NCBI RefSeq assembly: GCF_003253485.1 | Contig: NZ_QKTX01000001.1 | Coordinates: 62,001-126,000, forward strand | Length of the DNA: 64,000 nt | Reading direction: 5' to 3' | Source: Algoriphagus aquaeductus | Lineage (GTDB): Bacteria > Bacteroidota > Bacteroidia > Cytophagales > Cyclobacteriaceae | In this document: positions 24,925-33,877 of the stretch, piece by piece | How the letters are laid out: each line of letters begins with the position of its first letter | How positions within the stretch are numbered: the first letter of the stretch is position 1 | Position numbers and translations under genes: made by a program | The notes under the pieces: model-generated | What the model was told of the DNA's origin: nothing | What the model saw: the letters and a program-made list of their open reading frames with translations, nothing else | The model's database searches: none

Positions 24925-26865
24925 ATGTTGACATATAAATCACTAATTAAAAAAGGAGCTTTACTGGCCGTGACTGCAGGACTCATTTTTTCTGCATCAG
25001 CTCAGGAATCTCCCAAGGAGGAGGACTTCTTCAAAATAGCCAAAGTACCTGCGCCGGAAGGGACGTTGTTGGAAGTGGGAGGCTTAACCATGCTACCCAA
25101 TGGATCGCTAGGTGTGGCCACTCGTCGGGGAGATGTGTTTGTGGTGGAAAATCCCACAGCCTCCAGACCCTATTTCCGAAAGTTCGCATCGGGCCTGCAC
25201 GAGATCCTGGGATTGCATTATGAAGAAGGCAGCTTTTATGCCGTGCAGCGGGGAGAACTTACCCGACTTAGAGACATGGATAGTGACGGAAAGGCTGATT
25301 GGTACGAGACTGTTGCTGCATGGCCGCTTTCTGCCCATTATCACGAATATAGCTTTGGCCCAAAACTCGCTCCGGATAATACCTTCATCGTCACTACCAA
25401 CGTGGCCTTTGGAGATCAGGAATGGTGGAGAGGAGAAAGCCGGGTTCCTTACCGAGGTTGGACCCTAAAAATCCATCGGGATGGAAAGATTGAGCCATTC
25501 GCTACCGGGATGCGCTCTCCAGCCGGTCCGGGCATACTGAACGGAGAGGTGTTTTATACCGAAAATCAAGGCGACTATATGGCTTCAGGTGGGCTTTGGC
25601 ACTTGGAGAAAGGAGACTTTTCCGGACATCCGGCAGGGTTGGCCTGGTCTCAAACCCCAGGATCTCCCATTACGATGACTACCGAGCAATTCAATGCAGT
25701 GGTAGATCCAATGAAAATAAAAGATGAAAATGGGCGCTTCATCAAGCCTGAAAATGTTCAGGATGACAACTTCATAACCCTTTATGAGGCTAAAAAATCG
25801 CTGCCTGCTATCAAGCTTCCAGCGGTATGGTTGCCCCATGGTATCCATGGAATCTCGAATTCGGAACCCTTGGTAATTCCTGAGAACTATTGGGGGCCAT
25901 TTGCAGGTCAGATTCTCATCGGAGATCAGGGCCAAAGCAAAATCATGCGGGTAATGCTCGAAAAAGTCAACGAGGTCTATCAGGGAGCATCGATTGACTT
26001 CCGATCCGGATTTCAGTCGGGGGTTCTTCGAATGGCTTTTGCGGCAGATCAGTCCTTGTTTGTCGGGGAGACCAACCGGGGCTGGGGCTCTGCGGGTGAT
26101 GCCAATGAGGGTTTGCAGCGTTTGGTTTGGAATCGACAGATTCCTTTTGAAATCCGCAATGTGAAAGCCATGCCGGATGGATTTGAATTTGAATTTACCC
26201 ATCCCGTGGACAAGAAGTCTGCCTCAGATCCGGAGAGTTATTTGGTCAACAGTTTTACCTACAAATACTTCCCGGTATATGGTTCTCCTCCGGTGAAAAA
26301 CCAAAATCATGAGATCAAGGGAATCGAAGTTTCCGAGGATGGGCTTAAGGTCAGGATTGCACTGGATCAAGTTCATCAATATCATGTACATCGCCTGAGT
26401 CTGATTGGTGTAAGAGAGGCTGGTACCTACCATGAATTGGTCCATACGGATGCTTATTACACCCTGAATGAGATTCCTTCGGGAACTAAAATGGCCATCA
26501 AAGCTCCTGAACCTAAGACAGTGGTAACTTCTGAAACGAAGACAGCTACCGGTGCTACCAAGCCTTTAGCGGCTCAGCCTAAGCCAGCAGCTAAACCAGC
26601 TACTGCAATTCCGAGTGAGACAGAGATCAAAGCGCTGTTGGCTAAAAACACCTGTACGGCTTGCCATGCACCGGACAAAAAGCAGGTGGGACCGGGTTTT
26701 AATGAGATAGCGAAGCGAGGCTATACTGCTGAGAAAATGGTGGAATTGATCTACAATCCTAAACCGGAAAACTGGCCGGATTACGCCACACCCATGCCTC
26801 CAATGCCACAAGTGCCTAAGGAAGAAGCACTCAAAATTGCCCGTTGGATTAACTCCCTTAAGTAA
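24925..26865 (+). CDS. beta-propeller (sugar dehydrogenase-like) protein with C-terminal cytochrome c
   Basis: A 646-residue exported protein with a signal peptide ending SASAQ (about residue 27). Residues about 40-430 resemble the sorbosone/glucose-dehydrogenase-type propeller of PVC and Bacteroidota secreted proteins (LTMLPNGSLGVATRRGDVFV, WLPHGIHG, ILIGDQGQSK). A beta-sandwich follows (about 430-530), then an Ala/Pro/Lys linker and a class I cytochrome c domain with CTACH (Cys577, Cys580, His581) and a PMPPMP methionine segment. The heme would pass electrons from sugar oxidation to the respiratory chain. It lies 15 bases after the DUF1080 gene and is surely co-transcribed. Confidence 0.85.
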   Translation: MLTYKSLIKKGALLAVTAGLIFSASAQESPKEEDFFKIAKVPAPEGTLLEVGGLTMLPNGSLGVATRRGDVFVVENPTASRPYFRKFASGLHEILGLHYEEGSFYAVQRGELTRLRDMDSDGKADWYETVAAWPLSAHYHEYSFGPKLAPDNTFIVTTNVAFGDQEWWRGESRVPYRGWTLKIHRDGKIEPFATGMRSPAGPGILNGEVFYTENQGDYMASGGLWHLEKGDFSGHPAGLAWSQTPGSPITMTTEQFNAVVDPMKIKDENGRFIKPENVQDDNFITLYEAKKSLPAIKLPAVWLPHGIHGISNSEPLVIPENYWGPFAGQILIGDQGQSKIMRVMLEKVNEVYQGASIDFRSGFQSGVLRMAFAADQSLFVGETNRGWGSAGDANEGLQRLVWNRQIPFEIRNVKAMPDGFEFEFTHPVDKKSASDPESYLVNSFTYKYFPVYGSPPVKNQNHEIKGIEVSEDGLKVRIALDQVHQYHVHRLSLIGVREAGTYHELVHTDAYYTLNEIPSGTKMAIKAPEPKTVVTSETKTATGATKPLAAQPKPAAKPATAIPSETEIKALLAKNTCTACHAPDKKQVGPGFNEIAKRGYTAEKMVELIYNPKPENWPDYATPMPPMPQVPKEEALKIARWINSLK

Positions 26866-26940
26866 TCAAGTTTCGAAAATTTCATATAGATAGGTCGATT
26901 AATCTGAAATCATTGCTATTCGCTGGTTTCTAAAGGTGTA

Positions 26941-26972
26941 AACCAATGAGCTTCTGGCTCATTGGTTTATTT
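26941..26972 (+). terminator. rho-independent terminator after cytochrome c gene
   Basis: ACCAATGAGC and GCTCATTGGT pair around a short loop, followed by TTTATTTATTT. It ends the DUF1080/cytochrome unit. Confidence 0.85.
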
Positions 26973-27205
26973 ATTTCAAGGCCAATCACCCCATTTAAAA
27001 CAGGGGGAAAAAGTAGCTGTTGAGATTAGTGGTGGCAATATTCTTCTTAGTTTCCTGATTATCGAGCATCAAACACCTTGTTGGTTGATCCTATGAAACA
27101 ACCATTGGATTAACCTGGTATCCATTGTGTTTACATTTTTTTACAGTTGATAATTTCAGTTTTTTCTTCTCTTTGAATTGTTTTAATTTTCCTCTGTTTT
27201 TTTAT

Positions 27206-28963
27206 ATGGGTGTTATTTCATCGTCACTAGTTAAAATGGGAAATCCGAATTTTGAAATTTTTGTACCGGATTTTATTAAAAACTCATCGGTCTATTTTGC
27301 GATTGTCACAGATTTGGAAGGGGTCTACCAATACGTCAACAGGCGTTTTCAGGCACGATTTGGATTTTTGGGAACCGATTTATTAGGTCAGTCATTTATG
27401 GTAGGTATTCATCCTGATGATCACCTGATTTGTCTGGAAACTGTCCAGTCATGTCTTGCTCATCCGGGTAAGGTTATTCCAGTATTGTTGAGGAAACCGG
27501 TAAAGGACCAAAAAGAACATGCCTGGTCTCAATGGGAGTTTTCGACACTGCTTGATGAAAATCAGGTTCCTTTTGGGATGTTTTGTGTTGGTCATGACAT
27601 CACGGATGCAGAAAAAGCCACCCGAAATGCCCAGGAATTGGCGAAAAGAGTGGAAACTATTTTGGAAGAAATTTCAGACGGCTTTTTGCACCTTGGGGTC
27701 AGCCTGGAGATTCGGAGAATCAATTCCAAATTTGAAGATCTTTTTGAATTGGATCGAAATGATATCCTTGGAAAATCTGCTCAAGAATTAGGAGATAAAG
27801 TTTTCAATAAAAATCTTTTGCGAAAGCTTTCCACTATTCTTTTGGAAAATCAAATGGCTGTGATTGAGGAATTTTTAGGATTTTCCAAAAAATGGGTTTT
27901 GATCACCGTATATCCATCCAATGCCGGTCTTACGTGCTTTATAAGAGATATCACCGAAGAGAAAAGGAGAAAGGCACACATGGAGCTTTCTGAAAACAAG
28001 TTGAAAGCAGTCTTCGATAGTACGGTGGACAGCAATCTTCTGATTGGCTTGGGTGGTGAAATTTTGAATTTTAACCGAGTGGCCAATGAAGTGTCCCTCA
28101 AAACAAAGGGGAAAGAATTGACATTGGGCAGCTCAATTGAGGATTTTCTACCGGAGGATAGTCTGGAAGGGTTTCATGAGAATTTCCCGAAAGCCTTGGC
28201 TGGCAATCAGGTTCAAGTGGAGGTACTCCGGTATCTGAAGGGGAATCCTTATTGGTTTGAGGTATCGTATTTTCCGGTAAGGGATGCTTCAGGTTCTTTG
28301 ATGGGAGTGGCAATGAATATTAAGGATATCAATGCGAGGAAACTGACCGAACTTGAACTCAAAGAAAGCCAAGGGATGCTGAATGCAATTTACAATAGCA
28401 CCTCGGAGGCATGGTTTTTCATCGATAAAGAGTTGAGAATTAAATCCAGCAATAAGGCAGCAAAACTGTTGACTCAATCGCTGATGGGTCGTTCCATGAC
28501 AATTGGTGAATCATTTTTGGATTTTCCCCATCCTATTTCGAAAAGGGAAGTTTCCGCTTACTTCAGGCAAGCGATTTTGGGTTCAAAATTTAATTTCCAG
28601 AAAATCCAGGATGAAAGGTGGTGGGATATTTTGATGGAGCCGGTTTTCGACAATGAACGGAGTGAAATCATCGGGGTGTCTTTTATCCTGAAGGATATCA
28701 CCCTGATAAAGGAAAACGAAGATCGAATTCTCAGGCAGAACGAACTTTTGAAAGAAATCACCTGGTACCAATCCCACGGTTTGAGAAGGTACGTGGCCAA
28801 TATTTTAGCCCTCTGTGATTTGGTAAGTAACTATACTCCGGATTCAGAACAGGAAAGAGAAGAGTATATCCGGATGATTCTGGCAGAATCAAAAAACTTG
28901 GATAGCCTTATTCACAAAATTGTGGCCTTGTCCTCAAATGCAGACTTGAGGTTTGAACAGTAA
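27206..28963 (+). CDS. multi-PAS signalling protein with a C-terminal H-box but no ATPase domain
   Basis: About 585 residues with no membrane segment. The start is uncertain: ATG at 27206 or 27236; the frame is open from 27125 but that part is Phe-rich and unlikely to be coding. Four PAS units follow each other (first: YFAIVTDLEGVYQYVNRRF with IHPDD; third: NLLIGLGGEILNFNRVA; fourth: AWFFIDKELRIKSSNKAA). The end is a dimerisation helix with WYQSHGLRRYVANILALCDL; His524 sits where histidine kinases carry the phospho-acceptor. The protein stops some 60 residues later without N, G1 or G2 boxes. It may act as a phosphotransfer or dimerisation partner. Confidence 0.8.
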   Translation: MGVISSSLVKMGNPNFEIFVPDFIKNSSVYFAIVTDLEGVYQYVNRRFQARFGFLGTDLLGQSFMVGIHPDDHLICLETVQSCLAHPGKVIPVLLRKPVKDQKEHAWSQWEFSTLLDENQVPFGMFCVGHDITDAEKATRNAQELAKRVETILEEISDGFLHLGVSLEIRRINSKFEDLFELDRNDILGKSAQELGDKVFNKNLLRKLSTILLENQMAVIEEFLGFSKKWVLITVYPSNAGLTCFIRDITEEKRRKAHMELSENKLKAVFDSTVDSNLLIGLGGEILNFNRVANEVSLKTKGKELTLGSSIEDFLPEDSLEGFHENFPKALAGNQVQVEVLRYLKGNPYWFEVSYFPVRDASGSLMGVAMNIKDINARKLTELELKESQGMLNAIYNSTSEAWFFIDKELRIKSSNKAAKLLTQSLMGRSMTIGESFLDFPHPISKREVSAYFRQAILGSKFNFQKIQDERWWDILMEPVFDNERSEIIGVSFILKDITLIKENEDRILRQNELLKEITWYQSHGLRRYVANILALCDLVSNYTPDSEQEREEYIRMILAESKNLDSLIHKIVALSSNADLRFEQ

Positions 28964-29412
28964 TGAAGGGAAATGAAATTTCATCCGATCTTTTTTAAAC
29001 TGGAGGATTGGATAATCGGTGATATCCGCGTTGATTTTAGCCTATTTGATTATTTGAACGGATTTTGCTAAAAGTAACCAGAGATTTTAAAATTTTACGA
29101 TTATCCCTAATTGCACCACCAGCCAAATCGGCTTTGATCATTGGGTCGGATCCTTCGGGCCTCCCGACACTCGTCAGGAAAGTGCTCCGTACTGGCGATC
29201 GATACTACGACAAGCTCGGTATAAGTGACCGAAGGATTCTTGATTTCATCCTTTTCGAGAAATTTCATAATCCCGCTAAACGTATTGATAAGAAAGTCGA
29301 TATTCAGATCATATTATGTGGTAGTTTGAATAATCTCGAATTAGGAATTCCTGCTACTACTTGGAAGTCGTAAATTCAGAAAAAAAATGTGGCAAATTGT
29401 TGATTTTCCAAA
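28964..29412. other. intergenic region with a long inverted repeat
   Basis: No convincing gene. An open frame at 29065-29373 runs through a stretch bounded by ATCCTTCGG (29150-29158) and CCGAAGGAT (29229-29237), an 88-base span that looks like a small extragenic palindromic element rather than coding sequence. Confidence 0.4.
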
Positions 29413-30141
29413 ATGATAATCAGGAAGTTTAATCCGGATAAAGGGCTCTATTTTTTTGAAACGAGGTACTTGCAGGCGGATTTTCATGCCCATCCAGCAG
29501 CGGAATTGCTTGTTTCTGAAGAAAAACCATTCTGTATTTTGGGAGAATCCGGGATGTCCTACGAAACTTATTTTGCCGTAATTCCCAGAAATGTAATTCA
29601 TGGAGTTCAGGCTTCTGATGATTGCTTCAAATTGATGCTGGTAGAAAATCAGGAAGAGTTTGTTTTTTCGTTTTTAAATGCTCGGGGAAATTTGACGGGC
29701 AATGAAGATGGCTTCTTTCTTTTTTATCCTGACCGGCCTATCTGCCTGGCAGATTTGTATGACCTACTCACCGGTCTATCCGGTAAGGGAAATTTGGACC
29801 AACGAGTAGTCCGGGTGATGGATTTGTTCCATTCTTGTTCGATGGAGTATCCGGAGTTTATATCAGAAGTGAAGCGGGTCAGTCATCTGTCCGATGGCAG
29901 AATTGCTCACCTGTTTAAAAGGGAAATCGGAGTTTCCCTGAAAAAATATTTACTCTGGGTAAAATTGAAAAAGGCAATTTCCTTATTGCTGGAAGAAAAA
30001 GAGGGGATTTTAAATGCGTTGCTCGAAAGCGGTTTTTATGATCAGGCTCATTTTAGCAATTCGTTCAGACGATTTTTAGGAGTAAAGCCTTCTTTCGGTT
30101 ACAATAGCAGAATCGTACAAGTATTTACAGGGAGTAAGTGA
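29413..30141 (+). CDS. AraC family transcriptional regulator
   Basis: A 242-residue DNA-binding protein. The N-terminal half looks cupin-like (FHAHPAAELLVSEEKPF, VIPRNVIHGVQAS), and the C-terminal AraC domain (about 145-235) has two HTH motifs: VKRVSHLSDGRIAHLFKREI and LLESGFYDQAHFSNSFRRFL followed by GVKPS. It probably senses a small ligand through the cupin half. The neighbours are a PAS protein and, 25 bases downstream, a GNAT acetyltransferase in the same direction, so it may share a transcript with the latter. The target is unknown. Confidence 0.88.
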   Translation: MIIRKFNPDKGLYFFETRYLQADFHAHPAAELLVSEEKPFCILGESGMSYETYFAVIPRNVIHGVQASDDCFKLMLVENQEEFVFSFLNARGNLTGNEDGFFLFYPDRPICLADLYDLLTGLSGKGNLDQRVVRVMDLFHSCSMEYPEFISEVKRVSHLSDGRIAHLFKREIGVSLKKYLLWVKLKKAISLLLEEKEGILNALLESGFYDQAHFSNSFRRFLGVKPSFGYNSRIVQVFTGSK

Positions 30142-30166
30142 GAATTTTGTCCAAATTAATTTCAAC

Positions 30167-30628
30167 ATGGACAAAATTAGAAATACCATTTCCTCTGACA
30201 TCAAGGCAATGATGGAAGTAATTGATTCGACCGGATTGTTTCCCGGAGAAATGCTTCCCGAGATGATTTCGGATTATTTTGCAGAGAATCAATCCGAAGC
30301 ACACTGGTTAACCGCAGAGTCAAATGGGAAAATCGTTGGACTGGCCTATTTTCTACCTGAACGACTCACCCAGTTGACGCTCAATTTGTTGCTGATTGCT
30401 GTGCATAAGGAGTACCAGGGTAGGGGATTAGGCAAGGCAATTTTGAAAGAAGTTGTCTCCAGAGGACGTGAACTGAACAGTCATCTTTTGCTGGTCGAAA
30501 CATCCGGTCATCCCCATTTTGAAAATACCAGAAAATTCTACACGTATTTCGGCTTTCAAGTCGAGGCAAGAATTCGAGATTTTTACCAGATTGGAGAGGA
30601 TAAGATTGTGTTTTGGATGAGGCTTTAA
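30167..30628 (+). CDS. GNAT family N-acetyltransferase
   Basis: A 153-residue cytoplasmic acetyltransferase. The acetyl-CoA-binding motif A is visible: LIAVHKEYQGRGLGKAILKE (Q/RxxGxG/A), followed by LLLVETSGHPHFENTRKFY and the GF segment of motif B. The substrate cannot be told from sequence. It follows the AraC regulator by 25 bases and converges with the DinB-like gene, with only 12 bases between the two stops. Confidence 0.85.
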   Translation: MDKIRNTISSDIKAMMEVIDSTGLFPGEMLPEMISDYFAENQSEAHWLTAESNGKIVGLAYFLPERLTQLTLNLLLIAVHKEYQGRGLGKAILKEVVSRGRELNSHLLLVETSGHPHFENTRKFYTYFGFQVEARIRDFYQIGEDKIVFWMRL

Positions 30629-30640
30629 GTACTGCTCCTG

Positions 30641-31147
30641 TTAGATGGTTGGCTGTACACTTTTTTGGTGAACCTGGGTAGAAGGTGCGACTCCAAAATG
30701 CTTGGGCAAGGTCACGTAATCCAAGGGAGCACAGGCAAGTTTGATAATCGCTTGGTGGTGAATCCCATGCTCCAGATTATACCATAATTCTCTTAAATAC
30801 GAGGTTTTGAAGGCGCAGGAAACCCCATCCACCTGAGAGATCAATAAGAGGTTTTTATCCGGTTTGGACAATCGGAAACCCATATCTTCCAGTTTTTGGA
30901 TAGCTGAAAGGGGATCAGTTTCAAGTTGAAGATCTCTTTTCCGTGTATCGTAGCAGATGATTCCGCCTTCGTATTGGTCCAAAAGGCATTCAAACAATTC
31001 CAGAATGTGCCGGATATGTTGCCCGATACTCGAGCTGATCAATACCGGATTGGGTTGGGAATAATCTTCCTTTTTGAGCTGGAGGATAAGGGTCTTTAAT
31101 TCATTCAGCAGTTTTGGACAGCTTTCCAATATCATATAGACAGGCAT
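30641..31147 (-). CDS. DinB-like (four-helix bundle, metal-binding) protein
   Basis: A 168-residue helical protein. Histidines lie in the pattern expected for the DinB/YfiT superfamily: His44 and His47 in SIGQHIRHILELFE, and His127, His130 and His131 in LWYNLEHGIHHQAIIKLA. Members include mycothiol- or bacillithiol-dependent transferases and uncharacterised enzymes. The start overlaps the stop of the DoxX gene by one base (TAATG), so both are translated from one transcript, probably an extension of the Crp/Fnr operon upstream. Confidence 0.75.
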   Translation of the reverse strand: MPVYMILESCPKLLNELKTLILQLKKEDYSQPNPVLISSSIGQHIRHILELFECLLDQYEGGIICYDTRKRDLQLETDPLSAIQKLEDMGFRLSKPDKNLLLISQVDGVSCAFKTSYLRELWYNLEHGIHHQAIIKLACAPLDYVTLPKHFGVAPSTQVHQKSVQPTI

Positions 31148-31554
31148 TAGTGAGGACGGAATAATTTATAAAAAAGCAGGAAATTGATCAGGCAGCAACT
31201 CCAACAAAGTAAGGCTAAGGAGAATAATCGTCCCCCATCTTCCCTAAACACGATACCGATGACAAACAAATGAGTGAGGATCGCTCCGGACATGATGCCA
31301 ATCCCTAAAAATGACCCGATTAATTGGGTTTTGGGAATTATAAGCAGGGCTACGACAAGCAGTTCGATCGTTCCCAAGCCGATTCTGCCCCAAGGTTCCA
31401 GGTCCAGGATAGAGAATAAGGCCACTGAGTCCGGGTGAGCCCCGAATTTGTAAAAGAGCGATTGGAAAAGAATGATCGCCGCAAGTATCCGGAGAACCTG
31501 ACTAAGGCGAAATTGTACCGGACTCAGCCGGTTGGAAGTGAGCAAAAGATTCAT
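31147..31554 (-). CDS. DoxX-like four-TM membrane protein
   Basis: A 135-residue inner-membrane protein with four predicted TM helices (about 20-38, 58-75, 80-103, 110-130) and the short Phe-Tyr-Lys-Phe turn after TM1 typical of DoxX/DoxD-like proteins. In other bacteria DoxX-type proteins take part in redox or thiol stress complexes. Its stop overlaps the next start by one base. The Crp/Fnr gene lies 76 bases upstream on the same strand. Confidence 0.7.
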   Translation of the reverse strand: MNLLLTSNRLSPVQFRLSQVLRILAAIILFQSLFYKFGAHPDSVALFSILDLEPWGRIGLGTIELLVVALLIIPKTQLIGSFLGIGIMSGAILTHLFVIGIVFREDGGRLFSLALLCWSCCLINFLLFYKLFRPH

Positions 31555-31630
31555 GGTGCTTAGGGTTAGATTATCCCTAATTTTCTACCATTTATACTTC
31601 CGATTTGTCCGCAGGCTTACACTTTTGGGA

Positions 31631-32317
31631 TTATTTCAATCGGTGAAGGTCTTTGATGATAATTTCCTTTCTGGAATAATGTAAGACTCCTTCGTTTTCC
31701 CATTCATTGAAAAATTGGGTGGTGGTCTGTCGGGCTGCGCAGATAATCTGAGCGATGTCTTTATGCGTGAGATAATTAGTCAGCTTGATTCCCTTTTCCA
31801 TTTTTTCTCCTTCGGATTCAGCCCATTCTTTCAGAAAGAAGACCAGCCTGTCCTTGGCTTTCAGGAAAAATAAGTTGGAATACCTGTTCTGAATCTTTTT
31901 CAGACGTAAACCTACCAACTTGGTATAGCTTAACGCCATCTGGGGAAACTCCAGGAGGAGTCGCTCAAAATCACTTTTGGAAAAACGGCAAAGGACAACC
32001 TTGTCGGTAAGTACCTGGGCATATTCATAGGTATTGGATTTGCCTCCGGATGATTCCAATTCTCCGAAAAGTTCGCCTTGTTTGATGATGTCCACGATCA
32101 ATTCGTTTCCTTCTTCATCCACTTGCACCACCTTCAGATTTCCTTTTTTAAGCAAATAAATGTAGTGCTGTCCGGGTTGGACAAATTCCAAAACCTCACC
32201 TTTTTGGGCTTTTTTGAAATTTGCCAAAATACACAGCTGACGGATTTGCTCTTGATTCAAAAACCAAAACAGCTGATGATTCTTAATGTGCCAGTATTTA
32301 ACTTCCTCGATGACCAC
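31631..32317 (-). CDS. Crp/Fnr family transcriptional regulator (module A)
   Basis: A 228-residue regulator. It has an N-terminal cyclic-nucleotide-binding-like beta roll (about 25-135; GEVLEFVQPGQHYIYLLKKG, GELFGELE) and a C-terminal winged HTH (about 160-225; YLTHKDIAQIICAARQTTTQ). There is no N-terminal FNR-type cysteine cluster, so oxygen sensing by an Fe-S centre is unlikely. The start overlaps the ATP-grasp gene by 20 bases, so it is the fifth gene of the DM13/barrel/YHS/ATP-grasp operon and probably regulates it. Confidence 0.88.
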   Translation of the reverse strand: MVIEEVKYWHIKNHQLFWFLNQEQIRQLCILANFKKAQKGEVLEFVQPGQHYIYLLKKGNLKVVQVDEEGNELIVDIIKQGELFGELESSGGKSNTYEYAQVLTDKVVLCRFSKSDFERLLLEFPQMALSYTKLVGLRLKKIQNRYSNLFFLKAKDRLVFFLKEWAESEGEKMEKGIKLTNYLTHKDIAQIICAARQTTTQFFNEWENEGVLHYSRKEIIIKDLHRLK

Positions 32318-33374
32318 TGGATTTTTGGAGCTTGGAATACCTTTTTAAATTACGGATTAATTCCAGGATTCCTGGGTAAGCACTTGTTTTTCTGAGATTT
32401 ATCCTTGCGATCGCAGCCATATATCCGATATGGTTGATCAACTCTTCAATAGCCTCCAAATAGGTGAAGTGGGAAGAGTAAAGATGAATAGGTTCGGAAT
32501 TGGCCCCATTGATTTCCAAGACCTTAATCTGCTCAGGATGGGCGAGGTCAGCCAATTCCTGTACTTTTACATCCAGTCTGCCGTAGTAAAAACCATCCAA
32601 AGGAGCACAGATTTGCTCAAAACTTTGGATGATTTCAGGACTGATCCATTCGCGTTGATCAACAAAGGCAGCTCCCCGGCAATGATTGCCATAGTCACTG
32701 AGTTTTTGGATTTGTCCTTTTTCAGGTACATATTCCAGCAAGTCCGACGGAATTTCATGAAGGTAGCGACTTGCTCGGGGATGATTTTTGCAGAGTTCGA
32801 TTACCTTAGAATGACCATCACCAAGTACCTGAAGCGGGATTTTAGCAGTTATCGAACTGATTTGGAGTTTCCCGGTTTTAGGATCTTTCAGGACAAATAC
32901 CCCATACTCTTGATGAAGGGAGATGCTTTCCTGAAGAAGTAGCGTTTCATTGGCAAAGTGATCCAGATAGGCGGCCAATTCTTTCGGGCTATTTAGTTTA
33001 CTTACTCCTCGACCACGCTCGCCCAGGTCGGGTTTCGCAAATAAGGGGAAATCCATGTTCAAGGATTTGAGTTGAGCCAGTATGGAATCCTCCGGGGTAT
33101 TGGGTTTCAGGATCAGAGTTTGAGGACGATTGGAAGGAGCTAGTTTTTCCATGATTTCCGACTTGGAATACATGAATAGTCCACCAAATGCCATGCTTGG
33201 GTTTACCGCTGAGAAAAAGTTGAGCCTGCCCAGACGTAAAGCCCAAAAAAGAGCAATCAATACCATAGGGATCTGCAAGGTCCAAGAAGGAAGAAACTCG
33301 AAAGAATTGACTTCCCGGGTTGGATCTACCAAAGTGGCTTGTGACTTTGCTTCTTTTTGCAAAATAGACTTCAA
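32298..33374 (-). CDS. ATP-grasp domain protein
   Basis: 358 residues. A hydrophobic segment (about 30-46; WTLQIPMVLIALFWALRLGR) precedes the ATP-grasp fold: FPLFAKPDLGERGRGVSKL (glycine-rich ATP-binding loop), TLLLQESI, and in the C-terminal lobe FYYGRLDVKVQ and IKVLEINGANSEP, carrying the acidic/Asn metal ligands. Such enzymes join a carboxylate to an amine or thiol using ATP; the substrate is unknown. It starts 13 bases after the YHS gene and overlaps the Crp/Fnr gene by 20 bases. Confidence 0.82.
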   Translation of the reverse strand: MKSILQKEAKSQATLVDPTREVNSFEFLPSWTLQIPMVLIALFWALRLGRLNFFSAVNPSMAFGGLFMYSKSEIMEKLAPSNRPQTLILKPNTPEDSILAQLKSLNMDFPLFAKPDLGERGRGVSKLNSPKELAAYLDHFANETLLLQESISLHQEYGVFVLKDPKTGKLQISSITAKIPLQVLGDGHSKVIELCKNHPRASRYLHEIPSDLLEYVPEKGQIQKLSDYGNHCRGAAFVDQREWISPEIIQSFEQICAPLDGFYYGRLDVKVQELADLAHPEQIKVLEINGANSEPIHLYSSHFTYLEAIEELINHIGYMAAIARINLRKTSAYPGILELIRNLKRYSKLQKSSGHRGS

Positions 33375-33387
33375 ATTCTAGCGTACC

Positions 33388-33834
33388 TTATTTCTTTTTT
33401 ACCTCAGTCCAGTTTTTATCAGCTTTTTGAATCATGGTATCCCTTTCTTTGAGCCAATCCGCCTGAACACTCTTGTTGTAATTTAAATACAGTTTTCCAT
33501 TTACTATGCTCCAGGCCTCAGGAGATATCTTGGCCTTGTATCCACCCGCAACCCCAAAAGCGCAGTATCCCCCATATTGAGGAAGATAGTCATTTGGCGA
33601 TTTGAGAAACAAGTCCATGTTTTCTTTGGAGGAAAAATACCATTCGACTCCTCCGTAGCTGGCTTTGAATTCTGCATTTCCCAACACAGGTTTTCCCAAT
33701 TTGAAATAGCCAACTGGATCGTATCCAGAGATCGCTTTACCGTTTTGGCTGTTGATTTCGGATTTTTGAGCATATGCACCATGGAGTACTCCGGCCAGAA
33801 GTAGGATCAGAAAAGAAAGGTGTAAAGACTTCAT
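33388..33834 (-). CDS. exported YHS-domain protein
   Basis: A 148-residue periplasmic protein. The signal peptide ends GAYAQ (about residue 23), followed by the YHS-type core KAISGYDPVGYFKLGKPVLG, VEWYFSSKENMDLFLKSP and QYGGYCAFGVAGG. YHS domains are linked with metal binding or enzyme regulation, and the function of this stand-alone exported type is not established. It is the third gene of module A, 43 bases after the barrel gene. Confidence 0.85.
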   Translation of the reverse strand: MKSLHLSFLILLLAGVLHGAYAQKSEINSQNGKAISGYDPVGYFKLGKPVLGNAEFKASYGGVEWYFSSKENMDLFLKSPNDYLPQYGGYCAFGVAGGYKAKISPEAWSIVNGKLYLNYNKSVQADWLKERDTMIQKADKNWTEVKKK

Positions 33835-33877
33835 AGACTTTTTGTTTGGGTGGAAAGATTGGATTTAGGCGGAATGG

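Noticed and set aside
29065..29373. ORF of 102 codons upstream of the AraC gene
   Set aside because: It runs through a palindromic element and has a non-ATG start with no homology that I can recognise.
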